A model generated the notes under the pieces. It was not told the DNA's origin. It did not search any database and saw only the letters and a program-made list of their open reading frames with translations. A DNA stretch of 64,000 nt from Lachnospiraceae bacterium (GTDB lineage: Bacteria; Bacillota; Clostridia; Lachnospirales; Lachnospiraceae), in contig JALCRM010000007.1 of assembly GCA_022652545.1 (NCBI GenBank), positions 81,036 through 145,035 on the forward strand. The letters are read 5' to 3'. The translations under genes were made by a program, and so were the position numbers. This document shows, piece after piece, positions 19,546-27,900 of the stretch (position 1 is its first letter; each line of letters opens with the position of its first letter).

Positions 19546-19580
19546 ACGGGAAGCCGCATAAATGCTGGCTTCCCGTTTTC
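19546..19580 (+). terminator. guaA terminator
   Basis: Stem ACGGGAAGCC/GGCTTCCCGT (10 bp) with an 11-nt loop and a following TTTC. Confidence 0.85.
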
Positions 19581-19678
19581 TTCGTCTATTTTTTGTCTAC
19601 ATTATTTCAAATTTTAGTCTTTATTATCTTGTTTACTCTGATCACTCACGCAAGACATTAATGTTTTATGCGATTAAC

Positions 19679-20659
19679 CTACTTGGCTGCGTTTTTGATC
19701 TCGTCTTCAATATCGTTATTTGCAGTTTCCAGATCGCCTTTGAAACTCATCTCGAAGCTGTCCTTGAAGAAATCACCCTGTGTCGCTTCTTTTTCTCGAT
19801 ACTCCAGGAATGTATTAACCTGGGATGTGATAACACTGAAGGAAGACACACGCACGTAATAAGTGATTGTCAGGGACTTGCCTGTCATCTGCATGTCGGT
19901 GAAACATTCAGCCCCCAGCGCTTGAAAATGTTTATATTCATAGAGAAACTTAGCAAAGAGCTTCTCAACATCTTTGGCAGGCGGATCAATCAGTTCACTG
20001 ACTGTAAAAGTAAGGCCAGGAGCATTATCGCCTACGCCGAATAGAATATTATTGGTCGATACGGATATCCCGGCTTCTATGATCTTACGGACCAGCTGCG
20101 TAATTTCTGACGTCTTAGAGGCATGCTTAGAGCCGGAGAGGGCAGAAACGGCCTTCTCATAATGTTTATCAATCTCATCCTTCTTTGTATTGTAATAGGC
20201 ATCTACATTGCTTTTAAATTTTCCTTGCCACAGTAGGTAGTCCCGCTTTACCTCATCCGGGGTATCTTCACTGTCGATGGACATGGCAGTTCGCTGCGTC
20301 TGCCATAGATTCATGTAGCTGATCAAGGTGGCAATGTCCTTATTATTATCATCAAATACCAAGCTGGTGGTGCCGTTTTTTTTGACTACTTTCATACCCA
20401 GCTTTTCTTCCAACTCAAAGAAAACATGCATCACATCCTCATAGGAAGTGATTTCTATGTCCGATATCGCACTGATGTCTATATCAAGTATATTGGCTAT
20501 AGCTTGACGAATCTCAGCTTTGGGGGCGACTTTATCGCTTTCATACTGATTAATGCGCACATCGGCTGTACTTTTCTTAAACCCTACTGCCTCACCCAGC
20601 TCTTTCTGCTTCATATTGCGGAGCAGCCGATATTTACGGATCTTTTCGCCTAAGGTCAC
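19679..20659 (-). CDS. XRE-type repressor with large C-terminal domain
   Basis: N-terminal helix-turn-helix (about residues 1-60; IRKYRLLRNMKQKELGEAVGF, INQYESDKVAPK). A C-terminal region of about 250 residues, of no recognised family, is rich in Asp/Lys/Glu helices. GTG 20659 is chosen because AGGAAAGG lies about 11 nt upstream; the ATG at 20692 would add residues before the usual helix-turn-helix start. It is divergent from the element's replication operon, the classical position of a lysogeny-type repressor. Confidence 0.75.
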   Translation of the reverse strand: MTLGEKIRKYRLLRNMKQKELGEAVGFKKSTADVRINQYESDKVAPKAEIRQAIANILDIDISAISDIEITSYEDVMHVFFELEEKLGMKVVKKNGTTSLVFDDNNKDIATLISYMNLWQTQRTAMSIDSEDTPDEVKRDYLLWQGKFKSNVDAYYNTKKDEIDKHYEKAVSALSGSKHASKTSEITQLVRKIIEAGISVSTNNILFGVGDNAPGLTFTVSELIDPPAKDVEKLFAKFLYEYKHFQALGAECFTDMQMTGKSLTITYYVRVSSFSVITSQVNTFLEYREKEATQGDFFKDSFEMSFKGDLETANNDIEDEIKNAAK

Positions 20660-20718
20660 GGTGATCCCATCCTTTCCTAATAGTAAAATCAATTATACTA
20701 CAAAATTATATAAGATGG

Positions 20719-20816
20719 AGCAAGTAGACTTAAAAGAAAAATATTAAGTTATATTGACAAACTTAAAATACTTATGTACAATGTAGCCACTTAATAAAAA
20801 ATACTTAATTAAATTT
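20719..20816. promoter_or_regulatory. Element control region: promoter plus repeated CTTAA operator-like motifs
   Basis: Plus-strand promoter TTGACA (20754-20759), 17-nt spacer, TACAAT (20777-20782). ACTTAA/TTAAGT elements recur around it at about 20718, 20744, 20761, 20790 and 20804, with TTTAAG at about 20815. Spacing and orientation suggest binding of the divergent XRE protein. Confidence 0.6.
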
Positions 20817-20843
20817 AAGAAACTAAGAAAGGAGGAACAGGCG

Positions 20844-21044
20844 ATGACAGATGAAAAACTTCCCATGTTTATAGGAGTCGATACCGTGAAGTTTGATCTG
20901 GGGGTTTCCAGAGCCAAGGCATATGAAGTTATCAAGGAGCTCAACAAGGAAATGAAAGAAGCAAACCCCAGAGCAATCGTGGTTAATGGCAAAGTGAACA
21001 GGATCTGGTACGAAGAAGCATGCTTGAAGAGCAGTGCAGTTTGA
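20844..21044 (+). CDS. Small helix-turn-helix DNA-binding protein (excisionase-like)
   Basis: 66 residues with the pattern FIGVDTVKFDLGVSRAKAYEVIKELNKEMKE and a winged C-terminus (AIVVNGKVNRIWYEEACLK). This resembles short excisionase or plasmid HTH proteins. A near-perfect AGAAAGGAGG precedes the ATG. First gene after the element's main promoter; candidate directionality factor or regulator. Confidence 0.7.
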   Translation: MTDEKLPMFIGVDTVKFDLGVSRAKAYEVIKELNKEMKEANPRAIVVNGKVNRIWYEEACLKSSAV

Positions 21045-21067
21045 GAAAAAGTTTATTGGCAAGGGAA

Positions 21068-21126
21068 CAGCACTTCTGTGCGAATGTATTGCATGTTAGT
21101 GCAAATTACCACAGAAGGTGCTTTTT
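21068..21126 (+). terminator. Long hairpin with U tract (terminator or attenuator)
   Basis: AGCACTTCTGTG pairs with CACAGAAGGTGCT (one bulged G) across a 30-nt loop and is followed by TTTTT. It lies between the small HTH gene and the replication gene and could limit read-through into replication and mobilisation genes. Confidence 0.6.
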
Positions 21127-21156
21127 CAACGAGAAATTATAGAAAGGAGGCCACAA

Positions 21157-21930
21157 ACGGCAAACAGAAGGATGTTTTGTAAAGATGTTGTAGAGACGGA
21201 CAAGTTTTTGGACCTTCCGGCATCTGCACAAAGTTTCTACTTTCATCTTGGTATGAATGCTGATGATGATGGATTTGTAAGCAATTTTAAAAGCCGTAAG
21301 AGAATGTACGGAGCATCTGACGATGACGCACGGCTTCTCTGTGCAAAAGGTTATATTTATCCATTTGATAGTGGTGTGGTGGTGATCACTCACTGGAAGA
21401 TCCACAACTATATCAAGAAAGACCGTTATCAGAAGACGATTCACCAGCAGGAATACGCGCAGCTTTCTTTATCAGAGAACAAAACCTATATTCTGAACGG
21501 AAAGATGGTCGCAGGTGCTGAAAATATAAGCATTCCAGCCACTGGTTCCAATCTGGATCCGGAATGTATCCAAAATGGAACCGGATTGGAACCACAGGTA
21601 AGTATAGGTAAGAGTAAGGATAGGTTAGGTAAGGTTAGGGTAAGTGTGTATGACAGAACGGTAGCTTTTACTCTCGGAGATGAAATCCTTTATCAGGAGG
21701 ATTACGAGAATCTCACACACACACATTCCAGATCCGTTGTAGACAGTGTGATCAACAGGATTATAAGTACTCCTTATCATGGAAAACTGAATCCTTCTAC
21801 GATTGATCAATGGGCGTCTGAGAAAGAGAACTCCATTGGCGGTAATTCAGATCAGCCTACAGCAAATGATTCCACTAGCAAGTCAAAATTCAGTGATATC
21901 GCTGAAACGCTTGAAAAGGAAAGAAGATAA
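21157..21930 (+). CDS. Replication initiator (phage/ICE replisome-organiser type), apparent ACG start
   Basis: The N-terminus NRRMFCKDVVETDKFLDLPASAQSFYFHLGMNADDDGF matches phage and integrative-element replisome organisers. The rest is low in recognisable motifs, with a C-terminal Asn/Ser-rich tail. It works with the DnaC-like protein encoded 2 nt downstream. AGAAAGGAGG (21138-21147) is placed for a start at 21157, where relatives would have MANRRMF, but the codon is ACG. The alternatives are ATG 21172, too far from the ribosome site, or GTG 21118, which lies inside the hairpin. Confidence 0.75.
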   Translation, partial: TANRRMFCKDVVETDKFLDLPASAQSFYFHLGMNADDDGFVSNFKSRKRMYGASDDDARLLCAKGYIYPFDSGVVVITHWKIHNYIKKDRYQKTIHQQEYAQLSLSENKTYILNGKMVAGAENISIPATGSNLDPECIQNGTGLEPQVSIGKSKDRLGKVRVSVYDRTVAFTLGDEILYQEDYENLTHTHSRSVVDSVINRIISTPYHGKLNPSTIDQWASEKENSIGGNSDQPTANDSTSKSKFSDIAETLEKERR

Positions 21931-21932
21931 CC

Positions 21933-22631
21933 ATGGGCGAATACAAGTGTAAAGAATGCCGCGATACCGGGTGGATACTTTCTAAGGATGAGACGGGACA
22001 TGAATATGCCCGCCCATGTAAATGCAGGATGCTTGAAGAAGCCAGAAAAAGGTTTGAACGCAGTGGACTTGCAACACAGTTCAGAAATAAGAATTTTGAT
22101 AATTATATCACTTCAGGAAATTGTATTTTGGAGGACGCGAAGAGCCAGGCAGAGAAGTATGCCAGAGAATTTGAACCAGAAGGCCATGAGAATCTTTCCA
22201 TCCTCTTCAGCGGTCAGGTGGGTGCAGGAAAGACACATCTCGGGACAGCAATCAGCCAGGAACTTATAAACAGAGAGGTACCGGTGCTATATATGCCATA
22301 CAGAGATGCGCTGACTTCCCTAAAGCAGAACATTCTGAATGAAGAAGAATATGCAAGGCAGATCCATAAGTTTATGACAGCGGAAGTTCTTTTTATGGAT
22401 GATCTGCTTAAGGGAAAGGTTACAGAGGCGGATATCAATATTCTCTATGAGATCGTTAATTACAGATATAACAACAGCCTCCCAATGATCGTCAGCACAG
22501 AAAAGACAGTGGAGCAGCTCCTGGAGTTTGATGAAGCAATAGGAAGCCGGATCCTGGAAATGAGCCGGGGGTATGTGATCTCTTTCAAGGGAGCGCTTCT
22601 CAATTATCGGTTGTATGGAAAGGCAGTATGA
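21933..22631 (+). CDS. DnaC/IstB-like helicase-loading ATPase
   Basis: 232 residues. An N-terminal Cys cluster (CKECRDTGW ... PCKC) typical of phage DnaC-like loaders, Walker A GQVGAGKTHLG, Walker B VLFMDDL, and a sensor region VSTEKT. It loads the replicative helicase at the element's origin. It starts 2 nt after the initiator and ends 1 nt before the integrase start. Confidence 0.88.
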   Translation: MGEYKCKECRDTGWILSKDETGHEYARPCKCRMLEEARKRFERSGLATQFRNKNFDNYITSGNCILEDAKSQAEKYAREFEPEGHENLSILFSGQVGAGKTHLGTAISQELINREVPVLYMPYRDALTSLKQNILNEEEYARQIHKFMTAEVLFMDDLLKGKVTEADINILYEIVNYRYNNSLPMIVSTEKTVEQLLEFDEAIGSRILEMSRGYVISFKGALLNYRLYGKAV

Positions 22632-22632
22632 T

Positions 22633-23745
22633 ATGGCGGTTTATAAAGACAAATGGAACGGATATAACGGCGAGAAATGGCGTGTAGCAGTCTATTACAA
22701 AGACTGGAGAGGCGACCGCAGGAAACATGAGAAGAGGGGCTTTAATACAAAGAAAGAAGCGCAGGCATATGAGAGAGAATTCATAGCCAAGAGTTCCAAG
22801 AATATCAACATGAGCTTTGCGACCTTTTTTAACATCTATATGGCAGATCTCAAGCCCCAGCTGAAGCTGAATACCTATCTTACGAAGGAGCAGATTATCA
22901 GGACGCACATCCTTCCCTACTTCAAGGAGAAAGTCCTTGCTGAAATCACGCCTACGGATATCCTGATGTGGCAGAATGAACTTCTGGGCAAAAGAGATAG
23001 TGACGGCAAAGGATATTCCCCAGTATATCTCCGGACGATCCACAACCAGCTGAACGCCATATTCAACCATGCGGTCCGCTATTATGAACTCCCGAAAAAT
23101 CCCTGTCTGGCGACAAAGAAACTTGGTAAAGAAAAGGGCGGTGAGATGCAGTTCTGGACATTAGAGGAATATCAAAAATTCGCAAACGTAATAGCAGACA
23201 AGCCGATGTCTTACTACGCTTTCCAGATTCTTTACTGGTGCGGTATCAGATGCGGCGAACTTCTGGCATTGACGAGAGCGGATTTTGACCTGGATAAGAA
23301 GATCCTGACGATCAATAAATCTCTCCAGGTTCTTAAGGGAGAGGTTGTCATCACTCCTCCCAAGACAGAGAAAAGCAACCGACGGATCGATCTGCCCGAT
23401 TTCCTCTGTCAGGAGATGCAGGATTACTTCGATTCCATTTATAAACTGGATGACAGGAGCAGACTTTTTAATTTCACTAAAAGTTTTCTGCACCATGAAC
23501 TGGATCGAGGAAGCAAAGCGGCGGGAGTAAAAAGAATAAGGCTTCATGATCTGAGACATTCCAGCTGTGCGCTGCTCATTAACCTCGGCTATTCCCCGGT
23601 ACAGATCGCGGAACGGCTGGGACATGAAAGCGTGACGATTACTGAACGGTATTCTCATCTGTATCCATCAGTACAGAAAAAGATGGCAGGAAGCCTTGAT
23701 CAGGTTTTCAAGGAAGAAAACAATGGGGATGAGAAAAATGGATAA
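22633..23745 (+). CDS. int: Tyrosine recombinase/integrase
   Basis: 370 residues. N-terminal arm-binding domain (KWRVAVYYKDWRGDRRKHEKRGF), SAM-like core-binding domain (about 60-165), and catalytic domain with Arg in CGIRCGELLALT, HxxR in LHDLRHSSCALL, the later His in RLGHESVTITERY, and nucleophile Tyr in YSHLYP. Complete and presumably active. ATG 22633 is preferred over 22615 for its fit to integrase N-termini. Unusually, it sits in the middle of the element, before the mob genes. Confidence 0.93.
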   Translation: MAVYKDKWNGYNGEKWRVAVYYKDWRGDRRKHEKRGFNTKKEAQAYEREFIAKSSKNINMSFATFFNIYMADLKPQLKLNTYLTKEQIIRTHILPYFKEKVLAEITPTDILMWQNELLGKRDSDGKGYSPVYLRTIHNQLNAIFNHAVRYYELPKNPCLATKKLGKEKGGEMQFWTLEEYQKFANVIADKPMSYYAFQILYWCGIRCGELLALTRADFDLDKKILTINKSLQVLKGEVVITPPKTEKSNRRIDLPDFLCQEMQDYFDSIYKLDDRSRLFNFTKSFLHHELDRGSKAAGVKRIRLHDLRHSSCALLINLGYSPVQIAERLGHESVTITERYSHLYPSVQKKMAGSLDQVFKEENNGDEKNG

Positions 23746-24100
23746 AATTTACCGCAGGTCGACACAGTTAGGAAATACGCCAAAGAAAAAGAAAGATGAA
23801 CATGCACGGAAGCGGAACACCATTATGAACTTTCGTGTTTCTCCAAAGGAGAAGGAACTTATAGAAAAAAGATGTAAACTTTCCGGACTTCCAAAGGCAG
23901 AATTTTTTTTGGAAAGCTGCCTTTATCAGACAATATTTGTAAGAGAAAATTCCAGGACATTTGAAGCAATCAGGGATGAACTAAAGATAATTGATGACCG
24001 TCTCGCCGGAATAGATAAGGCCGATGATCTTGATCCCTGGATAGTCGAATCACTAAAAACCATAACACAAATATTGGATAGCTTCTTCAGGCAGAATTAG
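23723..24100 (+). CDS. MobC-like relaxosome accessory protein
   Basis: About 125 residues with a basic N-terminus (KKKKDEHARKRN) and a ribbon-helix-helix pattern, TIMNFRVSPKEKELIEKRCKLSGLPKAEFFLESCL, typical of MobC/plasmid mobilisation proteins. It overlaps the integrase gene by 23 nt. The start is uncertain: ATGs at 23723, 23729 and 23738. It likely binds the oriT and helps the relaxase cut. Confidence 0.75.
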   Translation: MGMRKMDKIYRRSTQLGNTPKKKKDEHARKRNTIMNFRVSPKEKELIEKRCKLSGLPKAEFFLESCLYQTIFVRENSRTFEAIRDELKIIDDRLAGIDKADDLDPWIVESLKTITQILDSFFRQN

Positions 24101-24130
24101 CAAAATAGCCATGCAGAATCGTGAAATTAA

Positions 24131-24257
24131 GAGCCCTCGGCGATTGAGAGCGAAATACACCCATCGCACAAACCTGCGGTTTATGCTCGGGATATTTCGC
24201 CCTGCCGGGGGCTTGCCTTTTATGGCGATATTCGCTTAAACGTCTCCCTATGGAGAC
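24131..24257 (+). other. Nested inverted repeats, candidate oriT
   Basis: Lies between mobC and the relaxase gene. Outer arms AGCCCTCGGC (24132-24141) and GCCGGGGGCT (24204-24213), inner arms GCGAAATA (24150-24157) and TATTTCGC (24193-24200), and a central AAACC-TGC-GGTTT hairpin (24170-24182). A separate GTCTCC-CTAT-GGAGAC hairpin follows (24242-24257). Position and structure fit a transfer origin; the nick site is not assigned. Confidence 0.55.
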
Positions 24258-24273
24258 AGCGGGAAAGGACCTA

Positions 24274-25704
24274 ATGCAGAATCATGTATTTGTGCAAATG
24301 AGCAAAATAACCAATGTGGCCGGTCGGGTTGATTATATTTCCAATCCGAAAAGGCAGGAGCATCTTTATGCAACCTATTCAACTGTTGAACCGGTATTCT
24401 GGAAATATCTTGCAGATCAGAACCAGCTGGACTTCACACAAAGTGGAACAAAAGGAAAATGTATTGAGGCCAGGGAACTGATCATTGCGTTGCCGAAAAG
24501 TTTTACGGCATATGATCCGCAGCTTCTGCTGCAAGCATTTACCGAGTCATTCAGAAATGAATATGGTGTCCAATGCACAGCGGCATTGCACCACAACAAA
24601 GCAATGACCAATTACCATATTCATCTGATTTTCAGCGAGCGCAAAGTGCTGGAAAAAAGAGAAATGAAGATTGCAGAACGAAACATGTTTTACGATGAAA
24701 ATGGAAAGCATGTCCGAACCAAAAAGGAAATCCTGGATCCGGAAGGAAGTATACGTCCCGGCTGTCGGATCATAGCGAAAGGCAGCCCTTATGAGAGCAA
24801 TTACTTTGCAGCAAAAGAATCGAAATTCAAACAGCGGGAGTTTGTGGCAGATGTTAAGAAGTTATATGCAGATTTAATTAATATCCTGATTAAGGATGAA
24901 ACCCAGAAACTTACAGTTTTCGATCCTGCCGGGCCTTATCTTCCAACAGAAAAGATCGGTAAAAATAATCCCAAGGCAGAAAAAATGCGTTCCGATAATG
25001 AAGCCAGGAAGGAATGGAACAGGACTGTAGATGAAGCTCTGGTCAGCGGTATACCGGAAGAAGATATACAGATCGTCCGAAAAGAATATATTAGTAAGTC
25101 AGTCGCAGCATCGATTGCCGAACAAGGCTTTTTACCAGAGAAACTGTGCGGGATTCTGAAAAATGCAGTAAAAAAACTGCAGGAGAGAATCAGGATGTTT
25201 CGCCTGCGGCTGGTTCCAAAGCAGAGCTTATCTGATCACAATAGAAAAATGTTGCAGCAGTTGACGCCGGTTAAGATAAAACTGGATCAGAAGATGTCTG
25301 TAATCCGAAAGACAGATGAGAAGATAGGATTAATTGACAGCAGACTGGAAAGTATGTCCGGATTCGCCGGAATCGGGAAAGGAAAAGCTAAAACAGAACT
25401 GATACAGAAGAGAGTGACCTATATCAATGAAAAGAGTGCACTGGCTGAAGAAATGAAACGGATCGTACAAAGCGCCGGCTATGATACAGTTCGATCCTTT
25501 ATGACGGATTATGCGAAGCTTTGTGACTTGGTGAGGAGAGACGGGACGGAAGAGGCCGATGGCCTGAAAAAGGCATCATCCAAAGAAAGTATCCTTTCGA
25601 GACTGAATCAAAATAAAGCGATCCTTGAAAATGCAGGAAAGACTGTAGCTGGTAAGAAACGGGACCAGCAACTAGTAGCAAGTAAATCGAATGAACTAGT
25701 ATGA
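24274..25704 (+). CDS. Relaxase, MobA/MobL family
   Basis: 476 residues from ATG 24274 (GGGAAAGGACCTA upstream). N-terminal relaxase domain with a candidate catalytic Tyr in GRVDYISNPKRQEHLY and a metal-binding NYHIHLIFSER motif. A long coiled-coil, Lys-rich C-terminus follows (about 300-476) and includes RIRMFRLRLVPKQ and RLNQNKAILENAGK. It would nick oriT and lead the strand to a recipient through a helper conjugation system. No helicase or primase domain is seen. Confidence 0.85.
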   Translation: MQNHVFVQMSKITNVAGRVDYISNPKRQEHLYATYSTVEPVFWKYLADQNQLDFTQSGTKGKCIEARELIIALPKSFTAYDPQLLLQAFTESFRNEYGVQCTAALHHNKAMTNYHIHLIFSERKVLEKREMKIAERNMFYDENGKHVRTKKEILDPEGSIRPGCRIIAKGSPYESNYFAAKESKFKQREFVADVKKLYADLINILIKDETQKLTVFDPAGPYLPTEKIGKNNPKAEKMRSDNEARKEWNRTVDEALVSGIPEEDIQIVRKEYISKSVAASIAEQGFLPEKLCGILKNAVKKLQERIRMFRLRLVPKQSLSDHNRKMLQQLTPVKIKLDQKMSVIRKTDEKIGLIDSRLESMSGFAGIGKGKAKTELIQKRVTYINEKSALAEEMKRIVQSAGYDTVRSFMTDYAKLCDLVRRDGTEEADGLKKASSKESILSRLNQNKAILENAGKTVAGKKRDQQLVASKSNELV

Positions 25705-25739
25705 GAATGACTGCATAAGGCAAATGAGAGAAAAACGTT

Positions 25740-27011
25740 TTATTGCCCCATAAATAAAATGACAACTGAAGAAAAACGTCCATCGGCTGCTATAAAATTA
25801 CATTCACCGCTGTTTCTTGCAGCGGTGGACATTATACTTGAAATGCCTATGCCCTGCAGATCCAGTGGCAAGGTGCCGGAAAAATGAAGCTCTGCAACAC
25901 ATGGATTGTCGATGCGAATAACCAGACGGCCGGCTTTTGGATGGATACGAACCAGGATCTCAGAATCGCTGCTCATTGCCTCCAGTGTGCCATTAATGGC
26001 ATTATCAAACATATTTGCGATAATTGCCACAAGATCAGGGGCAGGTATTGGAATTTCTCTGTCAGCTTCTGCGAAAACAGTTACCTTTATTTTCTGGGAT
26101 AATGCTTTCTTTTCATATACCTGCAGGATGGTATTAATGGTTTCGTTTTCACAGAAGCAATGTTCATATTCAGACTCTGAAATTTCAGTCTGCTGTCGGA
26201 GATACTGAAGCAGCCCCTGCAGATCCCCTTTTTCTGCAAATGCAGTCAGAACACAGTTATGGTGTCTGAGGTCATGCCGGCTTTTGCGAATTTCTTCTGT
26301 GATTCTCTGCTGTGATTCGATCTGTTGTACCAGCATTGACATCTGTGCGTTGGCCAGGCGGCTTTTGGCAGTGGCAATGCTGCTCCGCAGGCTTATGATC
26401 AACCCTCCCAGACAAATGAAAAACAGGATCACGGTAAGAGGAAAACTTGCGGCCTGATGAAAACTGAAGTCCTGCATTCTGTTTGGAAATACGTAATAGG
26501 ATGTGATGGTCAGGATGAACAGGCCGATCAAAACAGACATGATATACCAATACTCTTTTACTACGGCAGCAGCTTCCTGAAGAGCAGGAAGAAGAGTTTT
26601 CAAGAAAATATATAAAACAGCAGTCATGATAACCACATAAAAGACCAACCCTGCAGCAAGATTGGATGAAAATACAAACACCGTCATATATTCCATCAGT
26701 CCTGCGCAACTGACCTGCATTGCAGTATAGCTCAGAATCAGAAACAGACGGACATCAGTTCTTCCTCTGGTAGTCAGCATAAAAACTGCAACGTGGAGAA
26801 CTCCTATAAGAATCATGCCAAAGACCCCGTCGAAGGATCCGGCAATCTGCAGATGATCAAAACTGATTACCGTCGTGGAGACGATAATTATCACGTATAC
26901 CGTCCAGATAAGGCATGCTGTAATCTTTTTGTACTTCTGTAAAGCAAGATGCGTTGCAACAAATCCATTTGTCGCAGCTGTAAGCAGGCTCCATAAAATA
27001 ACGAGTATCAT
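25740..27011 (-). CDS. AgrC/GHKL-type sensor histidine kinase
   Basis: 423 residues from ATG 27011 with AGGGAG 6-7 nt upstream. Six or more TM helices occupy about residues 1-195, a coiled linker follows, then a dimerisation helix with the phospho-acceptor His in RKSRHDLRHHNCVL. The GHKL ATPase domain shows the N-box region IIANMFDNAINGTLEA and GIGISSIMSTAARNSG. This is the architecture of peptide-sensing kinases, but no AgrB or AgrD-like gene is adjacent, so the signal is unknown. It follows the regulator gene by 4 nt in one operon. Confidence 0.85.
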   Translation of the reverse strand: MILVILWSLLTAATNGFVATHLALQKYKKITACLIWTVYVIIIVSTTVISFDHLQIAGSFDGVFGMILIGVLHVAVFMLTTRGRTDVRLFLILSYTAMQVSCAGLMEYMTVFVFSSNLAAGLVFYVVIMTAVLYIFLKTLLPALQEAAAVVKEYWYIMSVLIGLFILTITSYYVFPNRMQDFSFHQAASFPLTVILFFICLGGLIISLRSSIATAKSRLANAQMSMLVQQIESQQRITEEIRKSRHDLRHHNCVLTAFAEKGDLQGLLQYLRQQTEISESEYEHCFCENETINTILQVYEKKALSQKIKVTVFAEADREIPIPAPDLVAIIANMFDNAINGTLEAMSSDSEILVRIHPKAGRLVIRIDNPCVAELHFSGTLPLDLQGIGISSIMSTAARNSGECNFIAADGRFSSVVILFMGQ

Positions 27012-27015
27012 GTTT

Positions 27016-27738
27016 TTACTCCCTGGTAGAAAAGTATGCAAAGTATTTATTTTTGATGTCAGCAAATGCTCCGCGGGGTATGGGTATCTCCGCTCCATCC
27101 AGCATGAGGATTGATTTGGAATTTATGCGTTTGACGTAGATCAGATTTACAATATAAGAGGCTCCGCAATGAATGAAGCATCCAGAAACAATGAGCTCGT
27201 CGAATAGTTCCGCTGCGGTCAGACGTACCGTCAGAACTTCTTCGTCATGCATATGGATATATTCGTAATTTCCGTGCACCTCCGAATAACAAATTTCCCT
27301 GGTATTTACTGTATGATAGGACCCGTTGGACTTAAAGATCAGCTGTTTTCTCCGCTCAGAATGCACGTTATCCAATGCAGAATCCATAGCTGAGTAAAGA
27401 GCGGAAGACTTAAACGGTTTTACAAGGTACTGAATTGCTCCAACACCATATGCCTCCAAAGCGCTGTCTCGAGATGTCGTAAAGAAAATGATCGGCGAAT
27501 CAACACCGTGCTTTCGCAGGTCTTTTGCTAAAGCAAGCCCTGTCATTCCTGGCATATAAATATCTAGTAAATAGATTTGATAGATGTTACCGCTTTCAGT
27601 GGAAGAGGCCAAGTCAAAAGGATGATCAAAAGTGAAAATACTGAAATCCAGACTGCGGTTCCGAGCAAAGTCTTTCAGCAATTCCTTCACCTTTTCTAAA
27701 TATACTGTTTCATCGTCGCACACGGCAATTCGCAGCAT
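27016..27738 (-). CDS. LytTR-family response regulator
   Basis: 240 residues. Receiver domain with acidic pocket CDDE, phospho-acceptor Asp in YLLDIYMPGMTG, Thr in FFTTS and Lys in LVKPF. C-terminal LytTR DNA-binding domain (about 140-235; YSEVHGNYEYIHMHDEE, FIHCGASYIVNLIYVKRI, IPIPRGAFADIKNKY). GGAGG lies 7 nt upstream of ATG 27738. Partner of the downstream GHKL kinase. Confidence 0.92.
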   Translation of the reverse strand: MLRIAVCDDETVYLEKVKELLKDFARNRSLDFSIFTFDHPFDLASSTESGNIYQIYLLDIYMPGMTGLALAKDLRKHGVDSPIIFFTTSRDSALEAYGVGAIQYLVKPFKSSALYSAMDSALDNVHSERRKQLIFKSNGSYHTVNTREICYSEVHGNYEYIHMHDEEVLTVRLTAAELFDELIVSGCFIHCGASYIVNLIYVKRINSKSILMLDGAEIPIPRGAFADIKNKYFAYFSTRE

Positions 27739-27772
27739 TATGATTCCTCCAGCTTTTCAAAAATATTAAAAC

Positions 27773-27778
27773 ATTATA
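27773..27778 (-). promoter_or_regulatory. Predicted -10 element (TATAAT) of the LytTR regulator-kinase operon
   Basis: Perfect TATAAT on the minus strand, about 35 nt before the start codon. The -35 region is AT-rich without a good TTGACA match. Confidence 0.4.
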
Positions 27779-27900
27779 ATTCTAACATAATCGATATAAA
27801 AGCCATGTGCAGGATATCCCTAAAAAGGTGCGATTTATCACAAACAACGTTCGGGACAGAGATATTTTGCTATTCTCTAATTAAGAAGGGAAATCTGACA

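Larger units (their letters stand above)
19600..25735. mobile_element. Integrative mobilizable element next to guaA
   Basis: A block looking AT-richer than the guaA side. It holds an XRE repressor (minus strand), then on the plus strand a small HTH protein, a replication initiator, a DnaC-like loader, a tyrosine integrase, a MobC-like accessory protein and a MobA/MobL relaxase. It encodes no conjugative coupling protein or type IV secretion genes, so it would need a helper. Boundaries are approximate: I found no copy of the guaA 3' end downstream, and the accessory genes up to about 36 kb might be cargo. Confidence 0.75.

Noticed and set aside
17985..19559. Long minus-strand ORF antisense to guaA
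   Set aside because: Shadow frame produced by codon bias of guaA; composition is not protein-like.
24131..24257. Structured RNA of a retron or group II intron
   Set aside because: No reverse transcriptase is nearby; position before a relaxase fits oriT better.
19536..25760. Direct repeat of the guaA 3' end marking the right end of the element
   Set aside because: No second copy of the guaA end was found by eye downstream to 26 kb or beyond.
25740..27738. Agr-type quorum-sensing locus
   Set aside because: Kinase and regulator fit, but no AgrB peptidase or AgrD-like peptide gene is adjacent.
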